Assembly: GCF_000160455.2 (NCBI RefSeq)
Contig: NZ_ACJX03000001.1
Span: 310,001-374,000, forward strand
DNA: 64,000 nt
Direction of reading: 5' to 3'
From: Acetomicrobium hydrogeniformans ATCC BAA-1850
GTDB lineage: Bacteria > Synergistota > Synergistia > Synergistales > Acetomicrobiaceae
Each line of letters begins with the position of its first letter. The stretch's first letter is position 1. Both the position numbers and the translations under genes were made by a program. The notes below the pieces were generated by a model. It ran no database searches. It was not told the DNA's origin and worked only from the letters and a program-made list of their open reading frames with translations. Positions 35,763-44,822 of the stretch are shown piece by piece.

Positions 35763-35847
35763 TGGTGCCGAGGGGGGGATTTGAACCCCCACGGGAAATC
35801 CCACACGCCCCTCAAACGTGCGTGTCTACCAATTCCACCACCTCGGC
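35763..35847 (-). tRNA. tRNA-Leu (anticodon GAG)
   Basis: 85 bases including an encoded CCA. Acceptor stem GCCGAGG pairs with CCTCGGC, discriminator A. D-arm region TGGTGGAATTGGTAGACA, anticodon stem CACGT/GCGTG with loop TTGAGGG (anticodon GAG), a long class II variable arm (TGGGATTTCCCGT), and T-loop GTTCAAAT. It reads CUC and CUU codons. Own promoter and terminator; single-gene unit. Confidence 0.97.
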
Positions 35848-35858
35848 ATTGCAATCGC

Positions 35859-35887
35859 ATTATACGCAACTTATTTTTATTAGTCAA
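35859..35887 (-). promoter_or_regulatory. tRNA-Leu promoter
   Basis: Minus strand TTGACT (35887-35882), 17-base spacer, TATAAT (35864-35859), ending 11 bases before the mature 5' end of the tRNA. Confidence 0.85.
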
Positions 35888-36338
35888 GACGGACGGACGG
35901 GCAGATGGAAGAACAAATGGATCGGAGAATCAATGATCTAATATGCTTTATCGAAATCCCTCGCATAATTTTAATAACAAATTAAACTTGAACATCATAT
36001 TATCGAATTAGAGTATCGCTGAAACTGACAAAAAGTGTCAAAATCACTAACAAACAGACTGTAGTTTTAATTGGGACTAAGCAAAAAAATTAAGCTATAT
36101 CATTTTTCTTTCTCTGTGTCATTAGTTAACACCATATTGTATACCTGGTTTCCCACAGCAGCCTCCTATCCGCTATTCATTCTTAGCTTCATCCCATTAT
36201 ATTTAGATATTACATTCTTTTCGCTATACCCTAACATAATATTTTTAAAAATATTTTTAATCAATGACGATATTGTCTGCTCTTTAAAATTGTGGTACCG
36301 TATTGTCCAATAAATTTTTTTGAAGGGGGAAGTCTAAT
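35888..36338. other. Long AT-rich intergenic region, no gene supported
   Basis: Between the tRNA promoter and the permease gene. It holds a GGAC tandem (GGACGGACGGGCAGATGG at about 35890), and a small inverted repeat TGACA-AAAAG-TGTCA (36026-36040) that could be an operator. An 80-codon frame at 36071-36313 has no ribosome-binding site and looks spurious. I see no RNA structure that I can name. Confidence 0.4.
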
Positions 36339-37505
36339 ATGCCTACTGATTCACATAAGCAAAATTTTTCATTTTTGGAGTGGTTTATGAATTTTGATTT
36401 CTATAAGAAATATTTGCTTCCTGGGTTTGTTTTGCAATCCGTCGTCGTTGCCGGAGGATATGGCACTGGAAGGGAAATCGTTGAATACTTTATCCAGTAC
36501 GGTCCCAAAAACGGACTTCTGGGCATGTTTTTGGTCACCACTATATTGTGGGCAGCCGTATGTGCCGCAAGCTTTGAATTTGCCCGCTTATTTCGAACCT
36601 ATGATTACAGAAGTTTCTTTAAAAACCTGATCGGAGGGGCATGGCCTCTATACGAGATATGTTACATCCTTCTTCTTTTTATAGTATTAGGAGTTTGCGG
36701 CGCCGCATCGGGTAGCATTTTAAAAGAAACATTTAATTTGCCTCCCCTGATTGGCGCAGGGTCGTTTTTACTATTAATAGCTATCCTTACCTATTTTGGA
36801 AGCCGAACTATCGCGGCAGCTTTATCATGGTGGTCTTTTTTTCTTTATATTGTTTATATAGTATTTTTAATAATTGGTTTTATGAAATTTAGTGATAACA
36901 TCACCAATAGTTTATCATCGGGGATAAATAAACCTGGTTGGATAATGGGCGGCTTTCAATATGCTTTTTATAACCTAGGCTGTTTACCAGCCATTCTTTT
37001 TGTGACCCGTTTTATTGAAACCAGAAAAGAAGCCATAATATCAGGCATTTTTGCCGGATTGCTCACAATTTTACCTGGATTTTTTCTTTATATCGTTCTC
37101 CTTGGAGTTTATCCCGATGTTCTGACAATTGAAGTCCCCACCTATTTCGCATTGCAAGAAATGGGCCTAACATCATTGCTTGTCGCATATATGATAGTCC
37201 TTTTTGGAACAATGATTGAAACAGGAACGGGATTTATACACGCAGTCAATGAAAGGATAAATTCTTATATGCTTGACAAAAGGGGGAGAGAGATATCTCG
37301 TTCATTGCGGGGAACGATTGGGTTTGGAATGGCGCTTTTAGGGATCGCTATATCATCATTTGGACTAATCCCTTTAATAGCTAAAGGTTACGGAACGATT
37401 TCGTGGGGATTTTTCATACTTCATGGCATAGCTATATTTACTATAGGCATATATAAGATTGCAAAGGCAAAAAAGGAACGTGTTCATGAATCCATAGAAC
37501 AATAA
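36339..37505 (+). CDS. YkvI-like APC-superfamily membrane transporter
   Basis: 388 residues with about ten membrane segments. N-terminal GFVLQSVVVAGGYGTGREIVEYF is a broken-helix motif of the YkvI/amino-acid-transporter (LeuT-fold) group; other segments include YYILLLFIVLGVCGAASGSIL-like and GTMIETGTGFIHAVNERI. GAAGGGGG precedes the ATG. The next gene is a class III aminotransferase on the same strand, so import of an amino acid or amine is a reasonable guess. Substrate unknown. Confidence 0.78.
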   Translation: MPTDSHKQNFSFLEWFMNFDFYKKYLLPGFVLQSVVVAGGYGTGREIVEYFIQYGPKNGLLGMFLVTTILWAAVCAASFEFARLFRTYDYRSFFKNLIGGAWPLYEICYILLLFIVLGVCGAASGSILKETFNLPPLIGAGSFLLLIAILTYFGSRTIAAALSWWSFFLYIVYIVFLIIGFMKFSDNITNSLSSGINKPGWIMGGFQYAFYNLGCLPAILFVTRFIETRKEAIISGIFAGLLTILPGFFLYIVLLGVYPDVLTIEVPTYFALQEMGLTSLLVAYMIVLFGTMIETGTGFIHAVNERINSYMLDKRGREISRSLRGTIGFGMALLGIAISSFGLIPLIAKGYGTISWGFFILHGIAIFTIGIYKIAKAKKERVHESIEQ

Positions 37506-37573
37506 TTATCCCGATTGCTTATTGCATATGAGCTTATTATGATATCATTTAAACAACATAGTACCGATTAATG

Positions 37574-37602
37574 TTGACATTGAGATGAAGCTAAGATCTA
37601 TT
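37574..37602 (+). promoter_or_regulatory. Promoter candidate for the aminotransferase gene
   Basis: TTGACA (37574-37579), 17-base spacer, TCTATT (37597-37602), 93 bp before the aminotransferase ATG. Good -35, weaker -10. Confidence 0.45.
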
Positions 37603-37694
37603 TTACAAAATGTGTAGATATCATAGCAACCTCTAGCTGCACAAGAATATAAAAATTATTTTACTTTTAACAATAAAGGGGGAGAAGAGATACA

Positions 37695-39077
37695 ATGTGG
37701 GAAAAGGTGAAACGTTATACCGAAAAAACATTAGAAGAAAATTTAAAAATAGCAGACGAAGAAGACAGGTATATTCCCAAGGCATGCTCGCTTAAATACT
37801 ACCCGTTGGTTATAAAAGAAGCTAGTGGATCTACCGTAATTGATGTTGACAACAATGAATTTATTGATTTTCTGACCAGTGCTGCAGTATTTAATATTGG
37901 CCATAATCATCCAAGGGTTGTTAAAGCAGCAAAAGACCAGATTGATAGAGTTATTAATTATACTATGGCTTATTTTTACGAAAAGCAACCTATAGAGTTA
38001 GCAAAAAAATTGACTGAAATCACGCCAGGGAACTTTTCAAAAAAAGTTACTTTTGGGTTTTCTGGATCTGATAGCGTAGATTCTTCCATAAAAGCTTCAC
38101 GAGCTTTCACCGGAAGGCATACAATAATGGCTTTTAAAGATTCATATCACGGAATGACTTATGGAGCGTTATCTGCGACAGGTATTGTTAATCAGGATGC
38201 TAAAAAACGTTTGGGTGTTATGGATGTTCAATTCGTTGAATTTCCAGATCCCTATAGAAACTCTTTTGGTATCGACGGATACGAACATCCTGAGAAGTTA
38301 AGTAACAATATCTTAAAAGCTATTGACAGAACAATATCGAGTTTAAAGGAAAAACCCGCTTGCATAATTATGGAACCTATACAAGGCGATGCGGGAGCAA
38401 TCGTTCCCCCTATGAATTTTTTTAAAGGTCTTAAAGAACTTGCTGACAGCCATAACATTCTCCTCATTGACGAAGAGGTCCAAACAGGTATGGGAAGAAC
38501 GGGAAGGTTATGGGCAATAGAACATTTTAAGTTGGAACCCGATTTACTTGTCACAGCTAAAGCTTTAGGCGGGGGGTTTCCCATCTCTGCAACTGTTGGA
38601 AAAGCCGAAATATTGGACAGCGTCCCACAACCTTTATTAGTCTTTACTCACATTGGTCATGCCGTAAATGCCTCTGCTGCTTTGGCTACCATTGAGGTCG
38701 TGGAAGAAGAAAATTTATCAGAGCGAGCGGCCCACATTGGTAAAAAAGCCATGGACGAATTCAAGAAAATGAGTGATAGTTATCCGATAATTGGCGACGT
38801 CAGGGGTTTAGGCCTTCTCATCGGCGTTGATATTATCAAACCAGGTACAAAAGAACCCGATAAAAACACTGCGCAAAAGATTTGTTGGAGAGCATGGGAA
38901 AAGGGTTTAATTTTAATAACCTTTGGCAAACATGGCAATGTGCTACGCATAGCACCGCCTCTGAATATATCTCAGGAAGAATTAGATCGTGGATTAAACA
39001 TAATCGATGAAGCTATTCAAGATGTATTAAAGGACAGAGTATCTGACGACATTTTAAAATTCCTGAGAGGATGGTAA
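37695..39077 (+). CDS. Class III PLP-dependent aminotransferase (omega-amino acid type)
   Basis: 460 residues. Fold type I enzyme of the GABA/ornithine aminotransferase class: [55 protein letters not shown] Asp in [15 protein letters not shown], and the Schiff-base Lys in [15 protein letters not shown] (about residue 290), with PPLNIS at the C-terminus. Start ATG follows AAAGGGGGAG. Together with the upstream permease it suggests uptake and transamination of an omega-amino acid; exact substrate cannot be read from sequence. A symmetrical terminator follows. Confidence 0.9.
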   Translation: MWEKVKRYTEKTLEENLKIADEEDRYIPKACSLKYYPLVIKEASGSTVIDVDNNEFIDFLTSAAVFNIGHNHPRVVKAAKDQIDRVINYTMAYFYEKQPIELAKKLTEITPGNFSKKVTFGFSGSDSVDSSIKASRAFTGRHTIMAFKDSYHGMTYGALSATGIVNQDAKKRLGVMDVQFVEFPDPYRNSFGIDGYEHPEKLSNNILKAIDRTISSLKEKPACIIMEPIQGDAGAIVPPMNFFKGLKELADSHNILLIDEEVQTGMGRTGRLWAIEHFKLEPDLLVTAKALGGGFPISATVGKAEILDSVPQPLLVFTHIGHAVNASAALATIEVVEEENLSERAAHIGKKAMDEFKKMSDSYPIIGDVRGLGLLIGVDIIKPGTKEPDKNTAQKICWRAWEKGLILITFGKHGNVLRIAPPLNISQEELDRGLNIIDEAIQDVLKDRVSDDILKFLRGW

Positions 39078-39082
39078 GATCA

Positions 39083-39109
39083 AACGAGGGGAGCATAACT
39101 CCCCTCGTT
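39083..39109. terminator. Bidirectional terminator between aminotransferase and dctP
   Basis: AACGAGGGGAG (39083-39093) pairs with CTCCCCTCGTT (39099-39109), loop CATAA, then ATTTATTT. Serves both convergent genes. Confidence 0.85.
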
Positions 39110-39133
39110 ATTTATTTCAATGCTACTTATTAT

Positions 39134-40168
39134 CTACGGGCGTGGAATCCCAGATTCTTCATATATACGATTCATGAGCTCAGTTCCGACAATAGTTTCC
39201 ATTTTAGGCCAGACTACCTTCCTAACATGATTGGCAATACTATTTAGTTGATCATCGGACAACATAACAATAGTCCAACCATATTCATCTTCAAGTTTTT
39301 GTCTGTATTCTTCGTCCACCTCTTCTGCCTTATCCCACTGAATTCTGGCCTCTTCCTGGGCGGCTTGGGTCAAGATTTGTTGGTCCTCAGGTGAAAGTTT
39401 ATCCCATAGACTTTTATTTATGACAAACCACCAAGTTTCTATGTAATCGTTATATTGAATCCATACTTTTTGCACATCTCTAAATTGCCATGCCTGAAAG
39501 GGAGGACCACCCATTTGACCATCGGCAATCCCCATTTGGAGAGATGTATAAACTTCGGCATAGGGAATGGGTGTAGGAATATATCCAAGAGCCTCATAAG
39601 TCCATTCGCAAGGTTTAATTGGCATTACACGCACCTTAACTCCCTTCTGTACTGTTGGAACATCGTACTTGTCAGGTAATTTACTCAAGGAGAGCCCAGC
39701 CATACCAACGGGAAGGACGTCTAACGCTTTTATGTTGTGTTTTTCCCATAGACTCTGATTAACCCTGAACGTCCAACCTCGAGGACCATAAACTTCCTTC
39801 GCTTCCTCAAAGGTTGTAAACAGATAGGGAAAGTAGTATGCCAGATTAAGCTGAGGGTCAAAATTAGCATTTGCCTGCTGCAACCCCATCTCAATGGTAC
39901 CACGCATAATCATTTCAAATACCTCGGTCCAGTCGCCCAATACGCCACCTGAATAAACATCAATTTTTATCCGGCCATTCGAACGCTCAAAAACCTTTCG
40001 TGCAAACTCCTTGGCTCGAATATCGTAATCACTGCCCTCAGGATGAATCTGAGACATTCGCCAATTATACTCTGGTTCAGCTGCAAAGGTGGATCTTCCT
40101 AAAAAAAGAAAACCCGATAGCATAAAAAAGACTACTATCAATATAATAGCGGGCTTTTTAATACTCAT
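39134..40168 (-). CDS. dctP: TRAP transporter solute-binding protein
   Basis: 344 residues. Signal peptide (IILIVVFFMLSGFLFLG...FAAEPEYNW) and DctP-fold features: SQIHPEGSDYDIRAKEFARKV, VMPIKPCEWTYEALGYIPTPIPYAEVYTSLQMGIADGQMGGP containing the substrate-contact Arg region and the typical ALQ-GxxDGQ turn, and the C-terminal helical tail. Captures a carboxylate in the periplasm for DctQM. It is the last gene of the operon, separated from dctM by 146 bp, with its own AGGAGG. Ligand unknown; the aminotransferase next door may hint at an amino or keto acid. Confidence 0.9.
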   Translation of the reverse strand: MSIKKPAIILIVVFFMLSGFLFLGRSTFAAEPEYNWRMSQIHPEGSDYDIRAKEFARKVFERSNGRIKIDVYSGGVLGDWTEVFEMIMRGTIEMGLQQANANFDPQLNLAYYFPYLFTTFEEAKEVYGPRGWTFRVNQSLWEKHNIKALDVLPVGMAGLSLSKLPDKYDVPTVQKGVKVRVMPIKPCEWTYEALGYIPTPIPYAEVYTSLQMGIADGQMGGPPFQAWQFRDVQKVWIQYNDYIETWWFVINKSLWDKLSPEDQQILTQAAQEEARIQWDKAEEVDEEYRQKLEDEYGWTIVMLSDDQLNSIANHVRKVVWPKMETIVGTELMNRIYEESGIPRP

Positions 40169-40313
40169 ATCATCTCCTCCTTTTACTTTACACTTAAGCT
40201 TCCTTGATTACCTTGTCTACTCTGACGCAACAGCCACTCATTGCTCATAACTCTTTGTTGACCTAACACATCACCCCCTCATTTAATATACATATCCGTG
40301 GAAAAATAATATA

Positions 40314-41618
40314 TCATTTTACACCCATAATCAACTGTGGCAAAAACATTGAAAACCAGGGGAAATACGTTGTAAGTATGATTACAGGCAAGTTTCCAAA
40401 AACCATGAAGATAAGAGCTGTGGATATATACTCATTAAACTGGACCTTTCCGATGCGTCCGCCCAGATAAAGTATTGGAGCAGTGGGAGGAGTAACGTTT
40501 CCAAGGCCCAGGTTTGTTCCTAATATAGCTGCAAAATGAACTGGATGGATGCCAATTTGCGTCATTAATGGTAAAAGCAGTGGTGCAACAAGCATAGTCC
40601 CACTTAAATCATCCATGAGCATTCCAATTATTATAAGGAATACGTTTACCATTAAGAGAATAACAACTTTGTTATCAGATATAGACAGAAGAAAATTTGC
40701 TATAGTCATTGGAACACGTTGCATTGTATAGAGCCTTCCCAAAATAGTGACAAAAAAAAGCATTAATATTATTACGCCGCTTGTTGTGGCAGCATCAGTC
40801 AATGAAGAAAAAAAGGATTTTATATTTAGTTCCCTATAAATTAAAAAACCAACAACAACCGAGTATGTCACTGCTACTGCAGCAGCTTCAGTAGGGGTAG
40901 TGGCCCCACCATAAATTGCACCGAGAATTATAATAGGCATCAATAAACTCCAAATGCTCCTCTTTGTAGCCCTCGCCACTATTCTAAGCTTCTCAATTCC
41001 AGGCGCAGGGGGTTCCACCGATACCAATGGAAAATTTCGTTTAACCATATAAAAATTTATAATGGAATAAATCGTCGCCATTGTAATTCCTGGAATAATG
41101 GTAGCGAGGAAACAAGCAGTAACGGAAGTTTGGGTAACCCAACCGTATAAAATCATAGGGACACTAGGAGGTATCAATTGACCTAATATTGCCGAACAGC
41201 TAACTATGGCTGTTGAATAATATCTGGGATAACCCCTTTCTTCCAATTTTGGGATCATAATTGTACCAATTGCTGCTACTGCAGAAGATGCTGTTCCGGA
41301 TATTGCTCCAAAGATAGCGCAAGCCCATATGGTTGCCGCGCCAAGACCGCCTTTCATCCGACCCAATATGGAGTCAGCAAAACTCGTCAGCCTCTCGGCT
41401 ATACCACTAGAGCTCATTAACATTCCCGCAATAATAAAGAAAGGTATTGAAAGCAACGTGAGGGAATTAAGCGCTCTAAATCCAACGGTCATAAGAAAAG
41501 AAAAATCAGGAAATGCAACAATTCCCATATATAGAGCTGCGGCCATAAAACAAAAGGGAACCGGTACACCAAGTACAATAGTCAATATCAAGATAACTAT
41601 ATCAATTATAATATGCAT
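40314..41618 (-). CDS. dctM: TRAP transporter large permease
   Basis: 434 residues with about 12 membrane segments. DctM signatures: GFRALNSLTLLSIPFFIIAGMLM, AIFGAISGTASSAVAAIGTIMIP, SCSAILGQLIPPSVPMILYG, ILGAIYGGATTPTEAAAVAV, and GNVTPPTAPILYLGG. ATG 41618 overlaps the dctQ stop as TAATG. It is the Na+-coupled translocating subunit. Confidence 0.95.
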   Translation of the reverse strand: MHIIIDIVILILTIVLGVPVPFCFMAAALYMGIVAFPDFSFLMTVGFRALNSLTLLSIPFFIIAGMLMSSSGIAERLTSFADSILGRMKGGLGAATIWACAIFGAISGTASSAVAAIGTIMIPKLEERGYPRYYSTAIVSCSAILGQLIPPSVPMILYGWVTQTSVTACFLATIIPGITMATIYSIINFYMVKRNFPLVSVEPPAPGIEKLRIVARATKRSIWSLLMPIIILGAIYGGATTPTEAAAVAVTYSVVVGFLIYRELNIKSFFSSLTDAATTSGVIILMLFFVTILGRLYTMQRVPMTIANFLLSISDNKVVILLMVNVFLIIIGMLMDDLSGTMLVAPLLLPLMTQIGIHPVHFAAILGTNLGLGNVTPPTAPILYLGGRIGKVQFNEYISTALIFMVFGNLPVIILTTYFPWFSMFLPQLIMGVK

Positions 41619-42193
41619 TATCTTTTACCCTCCCTGGCTTCAAAGGCTCCATTTTCTTCATTTTTTTTATCCAACTCGATCATTGTCATCCGTATTGGTC
41701 TTTTGCCTAGAGCCTGAAGGAAATAATCCAAAAACTCAATAAACGTGTATAACAACATTAATACAGCAGCCACAAATAAGGCAATTTGTGAATATATCAT
41801 CGGTATACCTAGAGACGGAGATTTTTCAAAGGTCTTTAGCGACCAAAGAACATAATGCCATGTCCAATTAGTCATAATTGCAACCATAATTAAAGTAAAC
41901 AAAGTAACCGCAGACTTAATAATTGCGTGTTTTTTGGGGCTTTTAACCAAAACGTTGAGCAAATCAGCTTTAATATGACTTCTTTCTCTTGAGCCGTTCG
42001 CAGCACCTATAAAATACATCCAAAAACCCAGGAGGGTGGCCATTTCTTCTACTCCCATGATAGGGTGTTTAAAAACATATCGAAGTATTACTTGTATCAT
42101 AACCAGAACAACAATAACTATGGAAGATATCACCATAATGGTTCTTTCAACTTTTGAAAGAAAATTCCAAATTACTAAGCCCATAACACTCAC
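41618..42193 (-). CDS. dctQ: TRAP transporter small permease
   Basis: 191 residues with four membrane segments. Family pattern: VLVMIQVILRYVFKHPIMGVEEMATLLGFWMYFIGAANGSRERSHIKADLL in the N-terminal half, where the Glu-Glu and Ser-Arg-x-x-His motif is typical of DctQ. C-terminus is hydrophilic and acidic/basic. First gene of the dctQMP operon; no clear operator seen in the 173-bp upstream region. Confidence 0.92.
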   Translation of the reverse strand: MSVMGLVIWNFLSKVERTIMVISSIVIVVLVMIQVILRYVFKHPIMGVEEMATLLGFWMYFIGAANGSRERSHIKADLLNVLVKSPKKHAIIKSAVTLFTLIMVAIMTNWTWHYVLWSLKTFEKSPSLGIPMIYSQIALFVAAVLMLLYTFIEFLDYFLQALGKRPIRMTMIELDKKNEENGAFEAREGKR

Positions 42194-42340
42194 TCCCTTG
42201 CTAAAATATTTATGCTAAATGATCAACACGATAACATTAAAATGACCTCCCTCAAAAAATATTTTTGACATTATAACCTATAGCAACTTCTCATGTACAG
42301 CTTTTAATAAACATTTTAGATACAATGAAAGAGAAAAATT

Positions 42341-42471
42341 AAGGAGGGTAATCTTACGTGATCATGTTAATTGTTAAAATCAGACACAATACATATTTTA
42401 CAATTGGATGCATCCAAATGCGCCTTCAGGCCTATGGGTACGGTAATTTTAGAATCACAATGCCCGGCTGA
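42341..42471 (+). other. Orphan plus-strand ribosome-binding site and short frame
   Basis: AAGGAGGG (42341-42348) is followed at 9 bases by GTG 42358, with TACAAT 15 bases before it. The frame runs only 37 codons to TGA 42471 and is antisense to the LD-carboxypeptidase 3' end. It may be a chance signal, a remnant of a lost gene start, or a small ORF. Low confidence. Confidence 0.15.
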
Positions 42472-43290
42472 AAAGTTAGCTATTGTGGGTTTTCTGAGGG
42501 GGATTATGTAATCAGCGAATACTTCCTCAAGATTAAGGCTTTTGGAAGCATCTGTCTCTTCGCAATTTCTAAAATCTCCCAAAATAAAACCTACAGCCTC
42601 TTCCAGTTTCCCGGCTAAGCGCATTTGCAGAAGCATTTTATCTACCTTGTAGGGTTTTTCGTCAATATCCTCCAGCAAAAGCAGTTTCCCCCGAGTATCT
42701 ATTTCATAGGGCGTTCCTAACGTAGCAGCAACTATGGACAAATTTCCCCCGACAATTTCTCCCTCTGCTTCTCCCTGAAATAAAGCACGAAGCGGTCGGC
42801 CTTCGGGATTGGATAGGATCATATTTTCCGTTGAGCCGCAAACTGCAGATATGAAACTATTTTTAGTAAATTCATCTAAACCCTTCGCGAAATCTATTCC
42901 CATAGGTCCGTGAAAGGTGGGCATTTTTGCCCTTTGAAAAAAGGTTACAAGCAGAGCCGTTATATCGCTATACCCTATAAAAGGTTTAGGGTTGTCTTTG
43001 ATAATATCGAAATCCAGCATATCGAGTATTCTCATGCTCCCGTATCCACCGCGCAGACAAATTATTCCGTCAATATCTTCATTCACGAACATTTTGTTTA
43101 CATCACGGGCTCTTAAGTGATCATCACCCGACAAATAGCCCCTTCGGGCATAACAAGACTCGCCAACGACGACCTTAAACCCCAACTTGTTAATCGCGAT
43201 CTCGGCCTTCTTTAGGTCCTCCTCAATGGTTGGGCTCGCAGGCGCTAGCATTCCAAGGGTATCGGGTTGCTTTAAAGTCCTAATTTGCAT
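42367..43290 (-). CDS. LD-carboxypeptidase (peptidase S66, MccF/LdcA-like)
   Basis: 307 residues from ATG 43290, which follows AGAGGAGG; the frame continues eight codons over that site to a TTG at 43314. Serine hydrolase motifs of S66: LRGGYGSMRILDMLD, nucleophile Ser in IGYSDITALL (about residue 106), the triad Glu in LEDIDEKPYKVDKML and the triad His in FSAGHCDSKITVPIG. Cleaves the terminal D-Ala from tetrapeptides in peptidoglycan recycling; MccF-type members instead deactivate peptide-nucleotide antibiotics. No signal peptide, so cytosolic. Confidence 0.9.
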   Translation of the reverse strand: MQIRTLKQPDTLGMLAPASPTIEEDLKKAEIAINKLGFKVVVGESCYARRGYLSGDDHLRARDVNKMFVNEDIDGIICLRGGYGSMRILDMLDFDIIKDNPKPFIGYSDITALLVTFFQRAKMPTFHGPMGIDFAKGLDEFTKNSFISAVCGSTENMILSNPEGRPLRALFQGEAEGEIVGGNLSIVAATLGTPYEIDTRGKLLLLEDIDEKPYKVDKMLLQMRLAGKLEEAVGFILGDFRNCEETDASKSLNLEEVFADYIIPLRKPTIANFSAGHCDSKITVPIGLKAHLDASNCKICIVSDFNN

Positions 43291-43388
43291 TCTTATTTGT
43301 CCTCCTCTAAACAAAATTTCATTTTTCCCTTTGGCATTTGTATGTAATTTGTAGTAAAATATTTTTTAGAAAAGCCCTTCCTCATCGG

Positions 43389-43438
43389 GACATACATACA
43401 TAGGCGTTGCCGTTCCCTCCTGCCTATGTATGTATGTC
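43389..43438. repeat. Perfect 17-bp hairpin built from a 4-bp repeat
   Basis: GACATACATACATAGGC (43389-43405) and its exact complement (43422-43438) with loop GTTGCCGTTCCCTCCT. The stem contains tandem CATA units. On the plus strand a T-rich run follows, on the minus strand (the strand of both flanking genes) no T-run follows and the loop reads AGGAGGG. Position: 48 bp past the amidohydrolase stop, 99 bp before the LD-carboxypeptidase start. Confidence 0.7.
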
Positions 43439-43486
43439 TTTATTTTTAGGCACTCATCGAAGGATAATGGAAAGGATACGCTCAAA

Positions 43487-44656
43487 CTACAAAGAACGCT
43501 TCACTATGTTTCCTTCGACCACGACAAGGAGAAGATGACTGGAATAGCTTAAAGGATCCCCGTCCCACACCAGAAGATCGGCTACTTTGCCCTTATCTAT
43601 TGATCCGAGCTCCTTCTCCATTCCGATATGTTCGGCTGCTTTTATTGTAATGGCTGCCAAAGCCTCATCTGAAGGCATGCCTGCAGAGACAGCTAAAGAG
43701 GCATGCAAAACCAGGTGATTTAACGGAACAACCGGATGGTCAGTAGTAAAACACAGATGAACGCCTTTTTCGTATTGTTCTACGGCACCTTCCCACGATC
43801 TGTTTTGAAGTTCCAACTTAGATCTTGAGGTGATACCCGGACCATAAGCTACAGGAATTTGCCTCGGAGCGAGGACCTCGGTTATCTTGTCCCCTTCTGT
43901 ACCATGCTCTAATGTAAACTTGAGGTTAAACTCATCGGCTATACGAATGGCTGTTATCATGTCATCGGCCCTATGGGCATGAATCCTTAAGGGCAATTCG
44001 CCCCTCAATACGGGAAGCAAAGCTTCCCATTTCATATTTCTGTCAAAAATATTGCCTTCTCTTTGAGCACGATCTTGCCTTTGAGCATAATCTTGAGCCG
44101 TCATAAACGATTCTCTCAAAATTGCAGCCACTGACATCCTCGTGGCGGGAGAACGGTCTTTCTTTTTGTATAAATTTTTCGGGTTTTCTCCGAAAGCAGC
44201 TTTCATACCTGAAGGAAATCTTCTAACCATTTTATCTATTATTCGACCATAAGTTTTGATGATCGCTCCCTGACCACCCAAAACATTTGCACTTCCGGGC
44301 AAAACCTGCACTGTCGTCACTCCCCCTGATATAGCTTCGTCAAAAGCTCTATCGTAGGGATTTATCGCATCAATAACGCGCAGATGTGGCGTTACAGGAT
44401 CGGTGTGTTCGTTTACACTTTCTTCATCTTGCGGATAACCCTCCTCTATTAGACCAATATGTGTGTGAGGGTCGATAAAACCGGGTGTGACAATACGATC
44501 TGTCACGTCAACCACTTCACACTCGGAAACACCTTTGAGTCCTTTGCCTATGTCTTTAATAATCCCCTCTTCGATCAATATATCAACGTTTTCTAATATA
44601 CCCTTGGTTACAGTAAATACAACGCCGCCTTTCAATATGACTGATGAATTTTTCAC
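43487..44656 (-). CDS. Amidohydrolase family 1 (imidazolonepropionase-like)
   Basis: 389 residues from GTG 44656. Metal site HTH in TPGFIDPHTHIGLIEEGYP (about 60), SGGVTTVQVLPGSANVLGGQGAIIKTYG, RIHAHRADD, TLEHGTEGD and the catalytic Asp in CFTTDHPVVP, as in the subgroup related to imidazolonepropionase and adenine/isoaspartyl-type amidohydrolases. Cytosolic. Divergent from korAB; upstream of the LD-carboxypeptidase. Substrate is not known. Confidence 0.87.
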   Translation of the reverse strand: MKNSSVILKGGVVFTVTKGILENVDILIEEGIIKDIGKGLKGVSECEVVDVTDRIVTPGFIDPHTHIGLIEEGYPQDEESVNEHTDPVTPHLRVIDAINPYDRAFDEAISGGVTTVQVLPGSANVLGGQGAIIKTYGRIIDKMVRRFPSGMKAAFGENPKNLYKKKDRSPATRMSVAAILRESFMTAQDYAQRQDRAQREGNIFDRNMKWEALLPVLRGELPLRIHAHRADDMITAIRIADEFNLKFTLEHGTEGDKITEVLAPRQIPVAYGPGITSRSKLELQNRSWEGAVEQYEKGVHLCFTTDHPVVPLNHLVLHASLAVSAGMPSDEALAAITIKAAEHIGMEKELGSIDKGKVADLLVWDGDPLSYSSHLLLVVVEGNIVKRSL

Positions 44657-44822
44657 TTTTCTTTAAGACCCTCCGCTCTTTATTTTTTTCCAATACCAAT
44701 TATGAACTCTATCATCGATTAATTCAAATTAAACTTATTTTCCAACGGGTTTATTATTTGAAATATGTGATGATTATTGTTATATTTACTTAAAACATTT
44801 TTAAAAAAGGGGAGTGGAAAAG

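Noticed and set aside
35881-35910. GGAC tandem near the tRNA gene as a direct-repeat attachment site
   Set aside because: No duplicated tRNA 3' end, no integrase and no foreign-looking genes follow, so no integrated element is supported.
36071-36313. 80-codon plus-strand frame in the gap before the permease gene
   Set aside because: No ribosome-binding site, hydrophobic AT-driven composition, and no neighbour logic; treated as non-coding.
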